Positions 20,105 through 29,884 are shown, counted from the stretch's first letter. The stretch: 64,000 nt of DNA from Bacteroidales bacterium (GCA_016290295.1 JAEETJ010000001.1:62001-126000), one strand, 5' to 3'. Numbers and translations: made by a program. The notes: generated from the sequence alone by a model not told the origin.

Positions 20105-23002
20105 CTATAAGCGACTACTCAAATGATACTTCCCGCTGCCCAAAGTCTGTTTCTTATAACCCTTGGCTGTTGGAAGCCAAACTTCGGCTGTGGCGTTAGC
20201 GGGAATGAGAATATCCCATTCGAAACGCTTGCCCTTTCGCTGCCAGTTGCTTTGGATAAGGCCGCTGGCCGACTGGTATGAACAGTTCACATATTTAAGT
20301 CCTTCGATAGGATACGGTTTCAGCTGAATCTTGGTGTAGCCCGGCTCCATTGCCCTGATACCGCCCAAATATTCGTATTCCCAAATGATGAGGTCACCGA
20401 GCAGCATCACGTGGTTGCCCGAATTCATGGCTGGGTCGGCGGTATTGCCATTCCAGAGTTCCCAGATGGTGGTGGCTCCATTGCGCACCATATAGCCCCA
20501 GCTGGGATAAGTGTCGTTGGTGGCCAACTTCAGGGCCAGGTCGCCACGACCATACTCTGTAAGGGTGCGCATCAATTGCTGGATGCCCACCACTCCTGTG
20601 GAGACATGGCCGTCAAATTCGTTCTCTGTTTTGTCGATGATGTTAGCAAAGACTTTTTCCTCCATTCCTTTCGGCACCATACCAAAGGCAAGGGGCAGGA
20701 TATTGGCCGTAACGGTGTTATGGTCATAGCGGCCGGTGGAAACATCAAGATATTTGGCATTATAGGCTGCGGTGACTGTGGAGATTTCATTGCGGAAGAA
20801 GTCGGCATCACCGCCACGGCCCAACAAGTCGGCAAAATAAGCCATCTTGCCAGCAAGATAACAGTAAAAAGGAGTAGAAAGGTTAGCGGGCCGAGTTATC
20901 CGGTTGGTATCGCGCGTATGTATCAGCTCCGGACTTTCGGGGGGCACACACCAGTCGCCATAGGTGTCGCGGATAAGGATTCCGTCCTTGAGGTAGTATT
21001 TCTTCATGTGGAGCATCCAGAGGCGCATAGCGTCATAATGTTGCTGGATGGGCCGGAGGTCGCCGAAACGGGTATAAAGCATATCGGCCACTGTAATGAA
21101 AGCCCCAGGCCAGGTCATGTTGTCGGTATAATTGCGCCAGTAGGCAGGGGCGACATCAGAAAGCGAACCATTCTCCAGCTGGCAGTCTTCAAGGTCTTGC
21201 AACCACTTGGCATAGAGGCGATGGTTGTCAAAAATAAAACTCTCGCCATAACAACCTGTAGTGCGGTCGCCAGTCCAGCCCATGCGCTCGTCTCGCTGGG
21301 GACAATCGGTAGGCATACTACGGTAATTGCCCCTGATACCCCAACTTGCATTATGATAAACGACGTTGATAATCTCGTCGGAAGTCTCGAAGCTGCCCGT
21401 CATTGACATCTCATCGTAGAGAACTACGCCTGTGAAATCTTCTATTTTAGGTTCAACACGCAGTCCAGAAACCTCAACATAGCGAAAGCCATGGTAGGTA
21501 AACTGAGGCCGCCAACCCAGTGCATACACATGACTCTTCTCCCCATTATCATGGATAATGAACCGGTCCGTAACCTCAGCATCACGAAGATTGTCCACAT
21601 AGAGCGTACTGTCGGCATTGAGTGTCTCACTAAAACGAAGCACAATGGTATCGCCCGAATGTGGTTGACGGGCTATCGCCTCCAATACCCCCACCATATT
21701 CTGCCCCATGTCAAGTATCCATTTATCGCCCTTTGGGAAGAGTGCAACGGGCATCAAATACTCCTGCGCCTTAATATTGGGATTGGGTTGCGGCGTGAGA
21801 AGCGACATCGGGTCGGGTCGATGGTATTCGTCGGGCAAGCGGCCACCCCGCTCAAGACTGACAACAGGATATTCGCGAGCCACACGGTGACGCGGATTAT
21901 AAATATCCTCCTTATACATGTTCTGCCGATCATAGTCCACCACAACATCCTTCCAATTGTCATCGTAGTGGTTGGGAGCCGTAAAATTGTCCATATCTAC
22001 AAGATCATCAAACTCATTACTATATTGGTCGTAGTAGTTTGGATGCGACCACCACCCCAAGTCAAAACCGTTGTCTAAGGTCTCGCCATCAAACTCATTG
22101 GCTTTGCGGATAGGCCCACGATTGGTAATACGCCAGCCTTCGCCACTCACGACAGTATCGGTAGAGCCATCGGCGTAGGTTACTTCCAGTTGCAGCAGCA
22201 ATTGAGGCAGTCCATAATGAGCGGCGTGCTTGATGCCGCACCACTCTAAATAGATGGTATCGTGGCGCACAGTGGTAAAACGACCACCCTCGAGCATAAC
22301 TCCCACAGCATTGTCACCCCCATGGAGCAAATCTGTCACGTCGTAGGCATTGAAATAAATGCGTCGCGTATAGTCCGAAAGGGTGGGTTTCAATAGTTCT
22401 TCAGAAGCCACCTCACTACCATTAATAAAGGCTTTGTAAACGCCCAAACCACTAATATAGAGCCGGGCTTTGCTGATATTTTTCTTCAGGACAAATTCCT
22501 TGCGAAGGTAGCGGGCAGCGATAGCAGTATGACCATTCACATTATCGTCTTCAAAATCACGGCCAATCCAATGGGCGTGCCAGTCATCGGGCGAAAGGAG
22601 GCTGATTTCGAAGTAGCGGACATCGCTCTCAAGCCTCATCTTTTTCCCTTTGTTTCCGTAGGTAACAATAGTATAAACCTTCCACCAGCAACAATCGCGG
22701 CTTTTGAGCTTCCGGCCCTCGTATGGAATATAGAGCATCCTGTTCGAGGCCACACTTTTGCTATCCCACAGGTCACCAATGCCATTACGGGCATTTTCCT
22801 CGCTACTGGCCACAATAATGCGGTATTCTATCTGCTTCACATTATTCTCTTCCGACTCATATTGCCAGCTAAAACGAGGCTCTGCGGTGGCCAAAAGCTG
22901 GCGGCCGTCCTGCATCTCAACAGTAAGCGAAGTCAACTTGATTCCGCTGCCATAGGCCGAGAAAAAAGCGGCAAGAAAAAGGATTGAAATCAGATGTTTC
23001 AT
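20105..23002 (-). CDS. Alpha-L-rhamnosidase (GH78)
   Basis: Family 78 regions: PTDCPQRDERMGWTGDRTTGCYGESFIFD, GATTIWELWNG, ARLYISGLGVYKAFINGSEV. Confidence 0.93.
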   Translation of the reverse strand: MKHLISILFLAAFFSAYGSGIKLTSLTVEMQDGRQLLATAEPRFSWQYESEENNVKQIEYRIIVASSEENARNGIGDLWDSKSVASNRMLYIPYEGRKLKSRDCCWWKVYTIVTYGNKGKKMRLESDVRYFEISLLSPDDWHAHWIGRDFEDDNVNGHTAIAARYLRKEFVLKKNISKARLYISGLGVYKAFINGSEVASEELLKPTLSDYTRRIYFNAYDVTDLLHGGDNAVGVMLEGGRFTTVRHDTIYLEWCGIKHAAHYGLPQLLLQLEVTYADGSTDTVVSGEGWRITNRGPIRKANEFDGETLDNGFDLGWWSHPNYYDQYSNEFDDLVDMDNFTAPNHYDDNWKDVVVDYDRQNMYKEDIYNPRHRVAREYPVVSLERGGRLPDEYHRPDPMSLLTPQPNPNIKAQEYLMPVALFPKGDKWILDMGQNMVGVLEAIARQPHSGDTIVLRFSETLNADSTLYVDNLRDAEVTDRFIIHDNGEKSHVYALGWRPQFTYHGFRYVEVSGLRVEPKIEDFTGVVLYDEMSMTGSFETSDEIINVVYHNASWGIRGNYRSMPTDCPQRDERMGWTGDRTTGCYGESFIFDNHRLYAKWLQDLEDCQLENGSLSDVAPAYWRNYTDNMTWPGAFITVADMLYTRFGDLRPIQQHYDAMRLWMLHMKKYYLKDGILIRDTYGDWCVPPESPELIHTRDTNRITRPANLSTPFYCYLAGKMAYFADLLGRGGDADFFRNEISTVTAAYNAKYLDVSTGRYDHNTVTANILPLAFGMVPKGMEEKVFANIIDKTENEFDGHVSTGVVGIQQLMRTLTEYGRGDLALKLATNDTYPSWGYMVRNGATTIWELWNGNTADPAMNSGNHVMLLGDLIIWEYEYLGGIRAMEPGYTKIQLKPYPIEGLKYVNCSYQSASGLIQSNWQRKGKRFEWDILIPANATAEVWLPTAKGYKKQTLGSGKYHLSSRL

Positions 23003-23126
23003 GTTATCAAATGACGTTCAACAATATTGCATTTTTGCTTGTGCAAATGTAAATAAAATTGTTGGATTAAACACATTTAAATTACACCCTGCTGCCGCCA
23101 AAAGGGATGCTTGCACAATTTTCCAT

Positions 23127-23153
23127 AACATGTGCTACAATTTGGCACATGTT
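23127..23153. promoter_or_regulatory. Perfect 9-bp inverted repeat, candidate operator of accessory island
   Basis: AACATGTGC-TACAATTTG-GCACATGTT, overlapping the expected -33 TTTG element. Confidence 0.6.
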
Positions 23154-23158
23154 TGTTT

Positions 23159-23167
23159 TATTTTTGC
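23159..23167 (+). promoter_or_regulatory. -7 box TATTTTTGC for island gene 1
   Basis: TAnnTTTGC 25 nt before ATG 23192; TTTG at 23141-23144 is at appropriate spacing. Confidence 0.6.
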
Positions 23168-23191
23168 AGAAAAAATAAAAACAATAGCACT

Positions 23192-24214
23192 ATGGCTCCA
23201 CACAAATTTTCTTTTGAGGGTATTTTCGATTTGGAAAGAAAGCACCATGAAGATATCATAGAACGCAAGCCTTTGAAACATATTTTGGAAGGCAGAAGAA
23301 TTCGATTCGTTAACCCTAAAGGAAGATTTGATTTCTGTTATTTCGGAGATTTTTATTTCGACACAGGAAATGTTATGATGCTGATAACAAATGATTTGAA
23401 TTATACATGGTATCATAGGTCTGACCAGATGTCGAATACTTTATGGTCAACAGTTCCGGTGATTTTTGCTGGGGTTGAGACTGGGGTCAAGGATGATGCC
23501 GGAAACGAGATTTTTACCTACGATTTTTGCGATTTGGGAAGAAACAGGCTCATGGTCCAATACTTGAGTTCTGACGAACCCTGTTTGATGGGAGACAATC
23601 ATTCGGTGCCTCTATCATGGGCAAAAGAACATGGTGGATTCAAGAAATCCGGAACGGCTTTGTATGACTTGAGAAAAGAGATGTTTGAGATTTTCAATCC
23701 ATGGGAAATATGGCGTGTAAATCAATTTAATGATGCTGAAGAACGAGAAAAGGCACATAATGCTCTGAAAGCGCCAGTATTTGTTGATGGTTTGCCAGCA
23801 CCCAACAAGAGATGGCACAGAACTTATTTGAACATTGATGATGTGATGGATGACGATGTAGTGTTGGTTTATTTCAGAAGCTCGGATAAGGAAACAATTC
23901 CAGATGAAGACGGAGAGTTACTTGAGCATTACGTCTGCTATATAGATAACTATCCCCATTGTGAGGTCAAACAGGAATATGAAATGGTAGTGGACCATGA
24001 AAACTACCAGCAATTATTGTACGAGCTGATGCTAAAAGCCCACAGAACACCCGAGAAATGCTTTGTGTTATGTGATTTCTTTGAGAACATTGTAATCTTC
24101 GACAAATGCCGAAAAATTTTCGCCCATTACTTCAAGCCGATGATAGAATATTATATACAAAATATTGTTCTACCGAAATGGATTATGGAGGAATTGATTA
24201 AAGAAGTGGTTTGA
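23192..24214 (+). CDS. Uncharacterised protein, island gene 1 (segment weakly reminiscent of YopX-like proteins)
   Basis: 340-aa ORF with own promoter; AGVETGVKDDAGNEIFTYDFC resembles the YopX TGLKDKNGKEIYEGDI core. Confidence 0.6.
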   Translation: MAPHKFSFEGIFDLERKHHEDIIERKPLKHILEGRRIRFVNPKGRFDFCYFGDFYFDTGNVMMLITNDLNYTWYHRSDQMSNTLWSTVPVIFAGVETGVKDDAGNEIFTYDFCDLGRNRLMVQYLSSDEPCLMGDNHSVPLSWAKEHGGFKKSGTALYDLRKEMFEIFNPWEIWRVNQFNDAEEREKAHNALKAPVFVDGLPAPNKRWHRTYLNIDDVMDDDVVLVYFRSSDKETIPDEDGELLEHYVCYIDNYPHCEVKQEYEMVVDHENYQQLLYELMLKAHRTPEKCFVLCDFFENIVIFDKCRKIFAHYFKPMIEYYIQNIVLPKWIMEELIKEVV

Positions 24215-24222
24215 AAAAATAT

Positions 24223-24231
24223 TATATTTGC
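24223..24231 (+). promoter_or_regulatory. -7 box TATATTTGC upstream of GIY-YIG gene
   Basis: TAnnTTTGC match. Confidence 0.5.
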
Positions 24232-24266
24232 AGCAAATAAACAATCAATAAATGGAGGATTAAATT

Positions 24267-25169
24267 ATGAACAACAATCACATTATTAACATTAAAGAAC
24301 TTTTAAAAGGAAGAAACAATGATTTTGATAATTCAAAAAAAATAAAATTTATAAGACATAGTATTGATAATGATGAGCTTCATTATCAAAACAAAAATTT
24401 TTCAGGATCTTTAGAACAGTTGTATCAATTTGATTATAATGAATTTATTGATTTTCAAAACGAACAAAAAGTCAAATATTTCAAAAATGTTGAATATATT
24501 GTGTCTTTTATTGGAGAAGAGATGTCTGAAGCAAGATTTATTGGGGTTTTTAAAAATCAAAATTATAAAGACAAAAATTACGAGTTACAAAATAAAGAAT
24601 CTGCCATATTCAACTTTCAAGAAGTTTCAGGTTTTGAAGCACTGAAAGAAAGAGTAATAATTGACTGGGCTAAAGATAGATCATGGCATCTATGGTATCA
24701 TAAAAACGAAAAGTATGTAATAAGAATAGATGATGGTTTCAAGAGTAATAATATTCCCCACTTTACACGTTATGAAGATGTTCTGTTAAGTTATGACGAA
24801 TTAAAAAAAATAATAGATACAAATAATCCAGAATGGAAAGCTAAACTTGAAGCTTGTAATTGTGTTTACCTGATTTTAGATAAAAGCAATGGAAAACAAT
24901 ATGTTGGAGTTACATATAAAGATACCTCAAATGGCTGGAAAGCTGGTATTTGGAACAGATGGTCGGAATATGCTAAGACAGGACATGGTAATGATAAGAA
25001 ATTGAAAGAACTGTGTGATGATAATCCAAATTATGCCAAAGCATTTTTCCAATGGTCCATTTTAGAAATTCTCCCAATAAATGTTATTCCAAAAGTTGCT
25101 ACAAGTAGAGAAACTATATATAAGGAAAAACTGGGAACAAGAAATAATGAAAATTACAATAGTAATTAA
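24267..25169 (+). CDS. GIY-YIG nuclease family protein with ~200-aa N-terminal domain
   Basis: VYLILDKSNGKQYVGVTY (GIY/YIG), GIWNRWSEYAKTGHGNDKKL (Arg helix), SRETIYKEKLGTR...NYNSN (Glu and C-terminal signature). Confidence 0.88.
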   Translation: MNNNHIINIKELLKGRNNDFDNSKKIKFIRHSIDNDELHYQNKNFSGSLEQLYQFDYNEFIDFQNEQKVKYFKNVEYIVSFIGEEMSEARFIGVFKNQNYKDKNYELQNKESAIFNFQEVSGFEALKERVIIDWAKDRSWHLWYHKNEKYVIRIDDGFKSNNIPHFTRYEDVLLSYDELKKIIDTNNPEWKAKLEACNCVYLILDKSNGKQYVGVTYKDTSNGWKAGIWNRWSEYAKTGHGNDKKLKELCDDNPNYAKAFFQWSILEILPINVIPKVATSRETIYKEKLGTRNNENYNSN

Positions 25170-25239
25170 TGTCACCAAACAGGCATGAAGTCATAACAAA
25201 AAAGACTACAAGTACAACTAAAACAGAAAACGATTTTTC

Positions 25240-26142
25240 ATGTCAACAAACACACTAATCAAATACGTTTGGCTTGTAGACACCATCTACAAGAACAAGT
25301 ACATTTCATACGATGAAATCAACAGGAAATGGCTTGCCGACGATATTAGCGAAGGGCTTGAGATACCCAGGCGTACCTTTCACACATGGATTCATGAAGC
25401 GGAAGAGATGTTTGGTCTCATCATTCAGTGCAAACGCAAAGGTGGCTACAAATACTATATCGAGAATGCTGACGACATAAAAGAGGAAGGCCTTCGAAAC
25501 TGGCTGCTGAACACCATTTCCGTTAGCAATCTGATAATGGAAAACAAACAGCTGAAAGACCGAATTTTGCTGGAATATGTGCCTTCTGGACAAGAATACC
25601 TCCAACCCATTATGGAAGCGATGAAAGACTCCCGTCTTCTCAACATCACTTATCACAGCTACTGGAGAGACGAAGATACTTCTTTTGATGTGATACCCCT
25701 ATGTATCAAGCTATTCAGACAGCGCTGGTATATGGTCGGTCAAAGTCATGGACGCAGGATTTATGCTCTTGACAGAATCAAAAGTATCACAAAAACAGAA
25801 AAGAGATTCAAAATGCCCAAAGATTGGAAGGCAGAAGAGTTTTTCGACGGATGTTTCGGCATCATTGTGGACAATAATATTGATAAACAGACAGTGAAAT
25901 TAAAGGCAAGTACCGGCCAAGCCAATTATATCCGCGACCTGCACCTTCACGAATCCCAGAAAGAAGTGGAAAGAAACGAAAAATACAGCATTTTCACCTA
26001 TTTCCTCCGTCCTACCTTTGACTTCCAGCAAGAACTTCTTTGGAATGGTGAAGACATTGAAGTACTTGAACCCGCTTGGCTCCGCAAAGAGATGGCTGGA
26101 AAAATCAAGAAGATGTGGAGTAAATATATGAGAAAAGTGTGA
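25240..26142 (+). CDS. WYL-domain transcriptional regulator
   Basis: N-terminal HTH-like region IPRRTFHTWIHEAEEMFGL; WYL core LNITYHSYWRDEDTSFDVIPLCIKLFRQRWYMVGQSHGRRIYALDRIKSI. Confidence 0.88.
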   Translation: MSTNTLIKYVWLVDTIYKNKYISYDEINRKWLADDISEGLEIPRRTFHTWIHEAEEMFGLIIQCKRKGGYKYYIENADDIKEEGLRNWLLNTISVSNLIMENKQLKDRILLEYVPSGQEYLQPIMEAMKDSRLLNITYHSYWRDEDTSFDVIPLCIKLFRQRWYMVGQSHGRRIYALDRIKSITKTEKRFKMPKDWKAEEFFDGCFGIIVDNNIDKQTVKLKASTGQANYIRDLHLHESQKEVERNEKYSIFTYFLRPTFDFQQELLWNGEDIEVLEPAWLRKEMAGKIKKMWSKYMRKV

Positions 26143-26154
26143 CGGAAAATTTCG

Positions 26155-26163
26155 TATCTTTGC
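26155..26163 (+). promoter_or_regulatory. -7 box TATCTTTGC upstream of dxr
   Basis: TAnnTTTGC match 20 nt before TTG start. Confidence 0.55.
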
Positions 26164-26182
26164 AGACTTAAAATTTTGACCA

Positions 26183-27334
26183 TTGAAGAAGAAAGTCTGC
26201 TTATTGGGTTCTACGGGTTCCATGGGCGTTCAGTCCTTGGAAGTGATTGAGGCACTGCCTGATCTGTTCGATGTGGAGGTGCTGGCATGCTACTCCAATG
26301 CCGAATTGCTGATACAGCAGGCCAAAAAGTTCAAACCCAACGCAGTGGTCATTATCAAGGAAGATTTATACCAACAGGTGAAAGATGCCCTGTGGGACGA
26401 CGACATCAAGGTGTTCGCTGGTGAATCGTCGCTGTGCGACATTGTGGAGATGAGCAGTATTGACATTGTGCTGTCGTGCATTGTGGGTGTGGCTGGCCTG
26501 AAACCCGTTTATCGTGCCATTTGCTGCGGCAAACCCATCGCCTTGGCCAACAAGGAAACCTTGGTGGTAGCTGGCGAACTCATGACCAAGGCCGCTGTGG
26601 AACACCATGTGCCGCTATTGCCCGTCGATTCGGAGCATTCGGCTATCTTCCAGTGCCTGGCTGGCGAATGGAACAATCCCGTTGAAAAGATTATCATCAC
26701 CGCCTCGGGAGGTCCGTTCAGAGGCAAAGATGCAGCTTTCTTGGAACATGTCACCAAAGAACAGGCACTGAAACACCCCAACTGGAGCATGGGCAATAAA
26801 ATCACTATCGACAGCGCCACCCTGATGAACAAGGGACTGGAAGTGATAGAAGCCAAATGGCTGTTTGAGGTGGGTTTGGATCAGATTGAAGTAGTGGTGC
26901 ACCCACAGTCCATCATCCACTCGATGGTTCAATTTGCGGACGGCTCGGTGAAAGCGCAGTTGGGACTGCCCAGCATGAAGCTGCCCATCCAGTACGCTCT
27001 CACCTACCCACAACGGGAAAGCAACAAAATGCCCCGACTGAACTTCGCAGACTATCCGTCTCTCACCTTTGAGAAAGCGGATACCGCAACCTTCCGTTGT
27101 TTGGACATCGCCTACAAAGCCTCTCGTGAAGGCGGCGACCGTCCCTGCGTGATGAATGCCGCCAATGAGGTGGCCGTTTCGCTTTTCCTCAACGACCGCA
27201 TTGGTTTCATGGATATTCCGCACATTATCGAACAACAATTGGAGGAAGTGCCCTATTCGCACCCCACCAGCATTGAGGAGTATTTGGAGATTGACCGGGA
27301 AGTGAGGAGAAGAATTCAGGAAAATAGGAATTAG
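26183..27334 (+). CDS. dxr: 1-deoxy-D-xylulose-5-phosphate reductoisomerase (TTG start)
   Basis: VCLLGSTGSMGVQSLEVIEA, LLPVDSEHSAIFQCL, TASGGPFRG, GNKITIDSATLMNKGLEVIEA. Confidence 0.97.
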   Translation: MKKKVCLLGSTGSMGVQSLEVIEALPDLFDVEVLACYSNAELLIQQAKKFKPNAVVIIKEDLYQQVKDALWDDDIKVFAGESSLCDIVEMSSIDIVLSCIVGVAGLKPVYRAICCGKPIALANKETLVVAGELMTKAAVEHHVPLLPVDSEHSAIFQCLAGEWNNPVEKIIITASGGPFRGKDAAFLEHVTKEQALKHPNWSMGNKITIDSATLMNKGLEVIEAKWLFEVGLDQIEVVVHPQSIIHSMVQFADGSVKAQLGLPSMKLPIQYALTYPQRESNKMPRLNFADYPSLTFEKADTATFRCLDIAYKASREGGDRPCVMNAANEVAVSLFLNDRIGFMDIPHIIEQQLEEVPYSHPTSIEEYLEIDREVRRRIQENRN

Positions 27335-27490
27335 GAGATAGGGATTAGGGGATAGTATATATTGCGGTGGAACCGCAACCGCCGCATAGGATATAGGGGA
27401 TAGGAATTAGGAGATAGGGATTAGGGGATAGTATATATTGTGGTGGAACCGCAACCGCCGCATAGGATATAGGGGATAGGAATTAGGGGT
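27325..27490. repeat. 76-bp tandem duplication (2.2 copies) with internal GCGG inverted repeat
   Basis: TAGGAATTAGGAGATAGGGATTAGGGGATAGTATATATTGYGGTGGAACCGCAACCGCCGCATAGGATATAGGGGA repeated at 27325, 27401, partial at 27477; first unit encodes NRN-stop of dxr. Confidence 0.9.
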
Positions 27491-27572
27491 TAGAAAGGTT
27501 AGGAGGTTGGTAGATTACAGGATTACAGGATGATGGATTTTTGGATTTTGAATTTTTGAAATATATAGGATT

Positions 27573-28961
27573 ATGGGAATTGGAATGCAGGTTTTAGGCC
27601 TGATCGCAAGTTTAAGCTTATTGGTGTTCGTGCATGAACTGGGACATTATTTATTTGCACGTATTTTTCATACTCGGGTAGATAAATTCTATCTGTTTTT
27701 TAACCCCGGTTTTTCCATCATGAGGATGAAAAAATGCGGTGACCAGTACCGTTTCAGCTTTTTCTCCTCAGAATCACCGGAAGACTGGAATAACTATCCC
27801 GAAAACACCGAGTGGGGCATCGGCTGGTTACCATTGGGTGGCTACTGCTCCATCAACGGCATGGTGGATGAAACCACCAAGGCCGATCAACTTTCCGCTG
27901 AACCTCAACCTTGGGAATTCCGCGCCAAACCGGCTTGGCAACGCCTTTTCATCATCATCGGTGGTGTATTGATGAACTTCATCACTGCCCTGATCATCTA
28001 TGTCGGCGTGATGTACCACTATGGCAACGAATATGTGCCCGTGACCGAAGCTACATATGGTTTGCAATTTACCGAAAGTGCAAAAAATATCGGCTTCCAG
28101 AATGGTGACAAGATTATTTCTGTAGATGGTAAAGTTCCTGAGACCATGGGAGAATTTGCCACTGCATTGCTTATTGACGATGTCAAAGAGGTGAAGGTGA
28201 ACCGCGACGGTAAAACCGTCAGCATTAGCATTCCCGATAATTTCGGACAGCAGGTATTGGCCGCTGGCGACAATGCAGGCTTCTGCCAGTTCAACTTCCC
28301 CTTTGTGGTGGATATTGTAATGGAAGATCATCCTGCTGAGGCTGCTGGCTTGCAGCACGGCGACTCGTTGGTGGCCATCAATGGCGAGGAATATTTCTCT
28401 TTCTACGATTACCAAAGCACCTTGGCCCAGAACAAAAACAAAGATGTGGAACTGAGTTTCTACCGTGGTGACTCTCTCTATCAAACCATCGTTCACCTGA
28501 CCGATGAAGGCGTTATCGGTGTTTATCCCGTCAATCCCGCGGTATATCTCACCACCAAGGTTATCAAATACGGCTTCTTTGAATCCATACCTGTAGGTAT
28601 TAAAAAAGGCTTCGAGACCTTAGCCACTTACGTGAAACAGTTCAAATTAGTGTTCACGAAAGAAGGAGCCCAGCAATTGGGTGGTTTTGGCACCATCGGC
28701 AGCATCTTCCCGAAAGTATGGGATTGGGAGCGTTTCTGGAACATGACCGCTTTCTTAGGCATCATCCTTGCTTTCATGAACATCATCCCCATTCCCGCAT
28801 TGGACGGTGGTTACCTGTTGTTCATCATCGTGGAGATGATTACCCGCCGCAAACCCAGCGACAAGTTCATCGGCGTAGCCAACACCATTGGTTTTACCCT
28901 ACTGATTATCTTGCTGATATACGCCAATGGCATGGATATCATCCGAGCGTTTTTCAAGTGA
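27573..28961 (+). CDS. rseP: RIP metalloprotease RseP (site-2 protease, M50) with PDZ regions
   Basis: VFVHELGHYLFAR, LGGYCSINGMVDE, FMNIIPIPALDGGYLLF. Confidence 0.95.
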   Translation: MGIGMQVLGLIASLSLLVFVHELGHYLFARIFHTRVDKFYLFFNPGFSIMRMKKCGDQYRFSFFSSESPEDWNNYPENTEWGIGWLPLGGYCSINGMVDETTKADQLSAEPQPWEFRAKPAWQRLFIIIGGVLMNFITALIIYVGVMYHYGNEYVPVTEATYGLQFTESAKNIGFQNGDKIISVDGKVPETMGEFATALLIDDVKEVKVNRDGKTVSISIPDNFGQQVLAAGDNAGFCQFNFPFVVDIVMEDHPAEAAGLQHGDSLVAINGEEYFSFYDYQSTLAQNKNKDVELSFYRGDSLYQTIVHLTDEGVIGVYPVNPAVYLTTKVIKYGFFESIPVGIKKGFETLATYVKQFKLVFTKEGAQQLGGFGTIGSIFPKVWDWERFWNMTAFLGIILAFMNIIPIPALDGGYLLFIIVEMITRRKPSDKFIGVANTIGFTLLIILLIYANGMDIIRAFFK

Positions 28962-29008
28962 CGTCCATAATGTCGCATTAGGCAACAAAACACTGAAAAA
29001 TACCGATT

Positions 29009-29884
29009 ATGCACTTCTTATTCTGGTTTGTACTCTACCCTCTTTCGTTGCTGCCGTTATTTATTTTATACGGCATCGGGGGCATTCTGTACTTTTTCCT
29101 GAATTATGTAGTGAGATACCGAAGAAAAGTCATCGACCAGAATCTGCGGAATTCTTTTCCTGAAAAAAATCCGAAAGAATTAGCCAAAATTCGGAAGCAG
29201 TATTACTGGCATCTTGCCCAATTGGCTGCCGAAATGCTGAAGATGCTCACCCTCAGCCGCCGTGGCGTGAAAAAACGCTACTGGAGCAAAAATCCTGAGA
29301 TTGTCAACCACTTTTTTGAGGAGGGACGCAGTGTCATCATCATGTCGAGCCATTATAACAACTGGGAATGGATGGTGCTGAGCTTGGACAGCCAGTTCAA
29401 ACACCACGGCATCGGAGTAGGCAAGCCCAACAGCAACAAAAATTTCGAGAAACTCATCAACCGCGCACGCACCCGCTATGGCACGGAAGTGGTGTTCGCC
29501 GACACTGTTCGCCAAGTTTTCGAGGGCTACGAATCGCAACACACGCCTTGCTGCTACATGATGCTCAGCGACCAGTCGCCCAGCAACCCCAAAAGCTGCT
29601 ATGTCACCGACTTCCTGAACCAGCGTTCCGGCATCATTTTCGGAGCCGAACACTTTGCCAAAAAATACAACCTGCCCGTCCTTTATTATGAGGTTATTAA
29701 AGACTCTATTGGACATTATCACCTCGAATATAAATTAATCACCGACAAGCCAACAGAAATGGAACATGGCGCCATCACCGACAGATATGTGCAGCTGCTA
29801 GAAGAAACCATTCGCAAGCAACCTGCCTACTGGCTGTGGAGCCACAGACGGTGGAAACATGATTTTTCGCATATGACGAGCTAA
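29009..29884 (+). CDS. Lysophospholipid acyltransferase family protein (LpxL/HtrB-like)
   Basis: SSHYNNWEWMVLSL catalytic Hx4(E) motif, MMLSDQSPSNPKSCYVTDFLNQRSGIIFGAEHFAKKYNLPV. Confidence 0.88.
   Translation: MHFLFWFVLYPLSLLPLFILYGIGGILYFFLNYVVRYRRKVIDQNLRNSFPEKNPKELAKIRKQYYWHLAQLAAEMLKMLTLSRRGVKKRYWSKNPEIVNHFFEEGRSVIIMSSHYNNWEWMVLSLDSQFKHHGIGVGKPNSNKNFEKLINRARTRYGTEVVFADTVRQVFEGYESQHTPCCYMMLSDQSPSNPKSCYVTDFLNQRSGIIFGAEHFAKKYNLPVLYYEVIKDSIGHYHLEYKLITDKPTEMEHGAITDRYVQLLEETIRKQPAYWLWSHRRWKHDFSHMTS

Noticed and set aside
20411-21406. 331-aa plus-strand ORF opposite the GH78 gene
   Set aside because: Antisense shadow of a strongly supported alpha-L-rhamnosidase; no recognisable domain.
23192-26142. 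Calling the island a complete restriction-modification or BREX/CBASS system
   Set aside because: No methyltransferase, cyclase, ATPase or other hallmark genes are present; only the nuclease and WYL regulator are recognisable.
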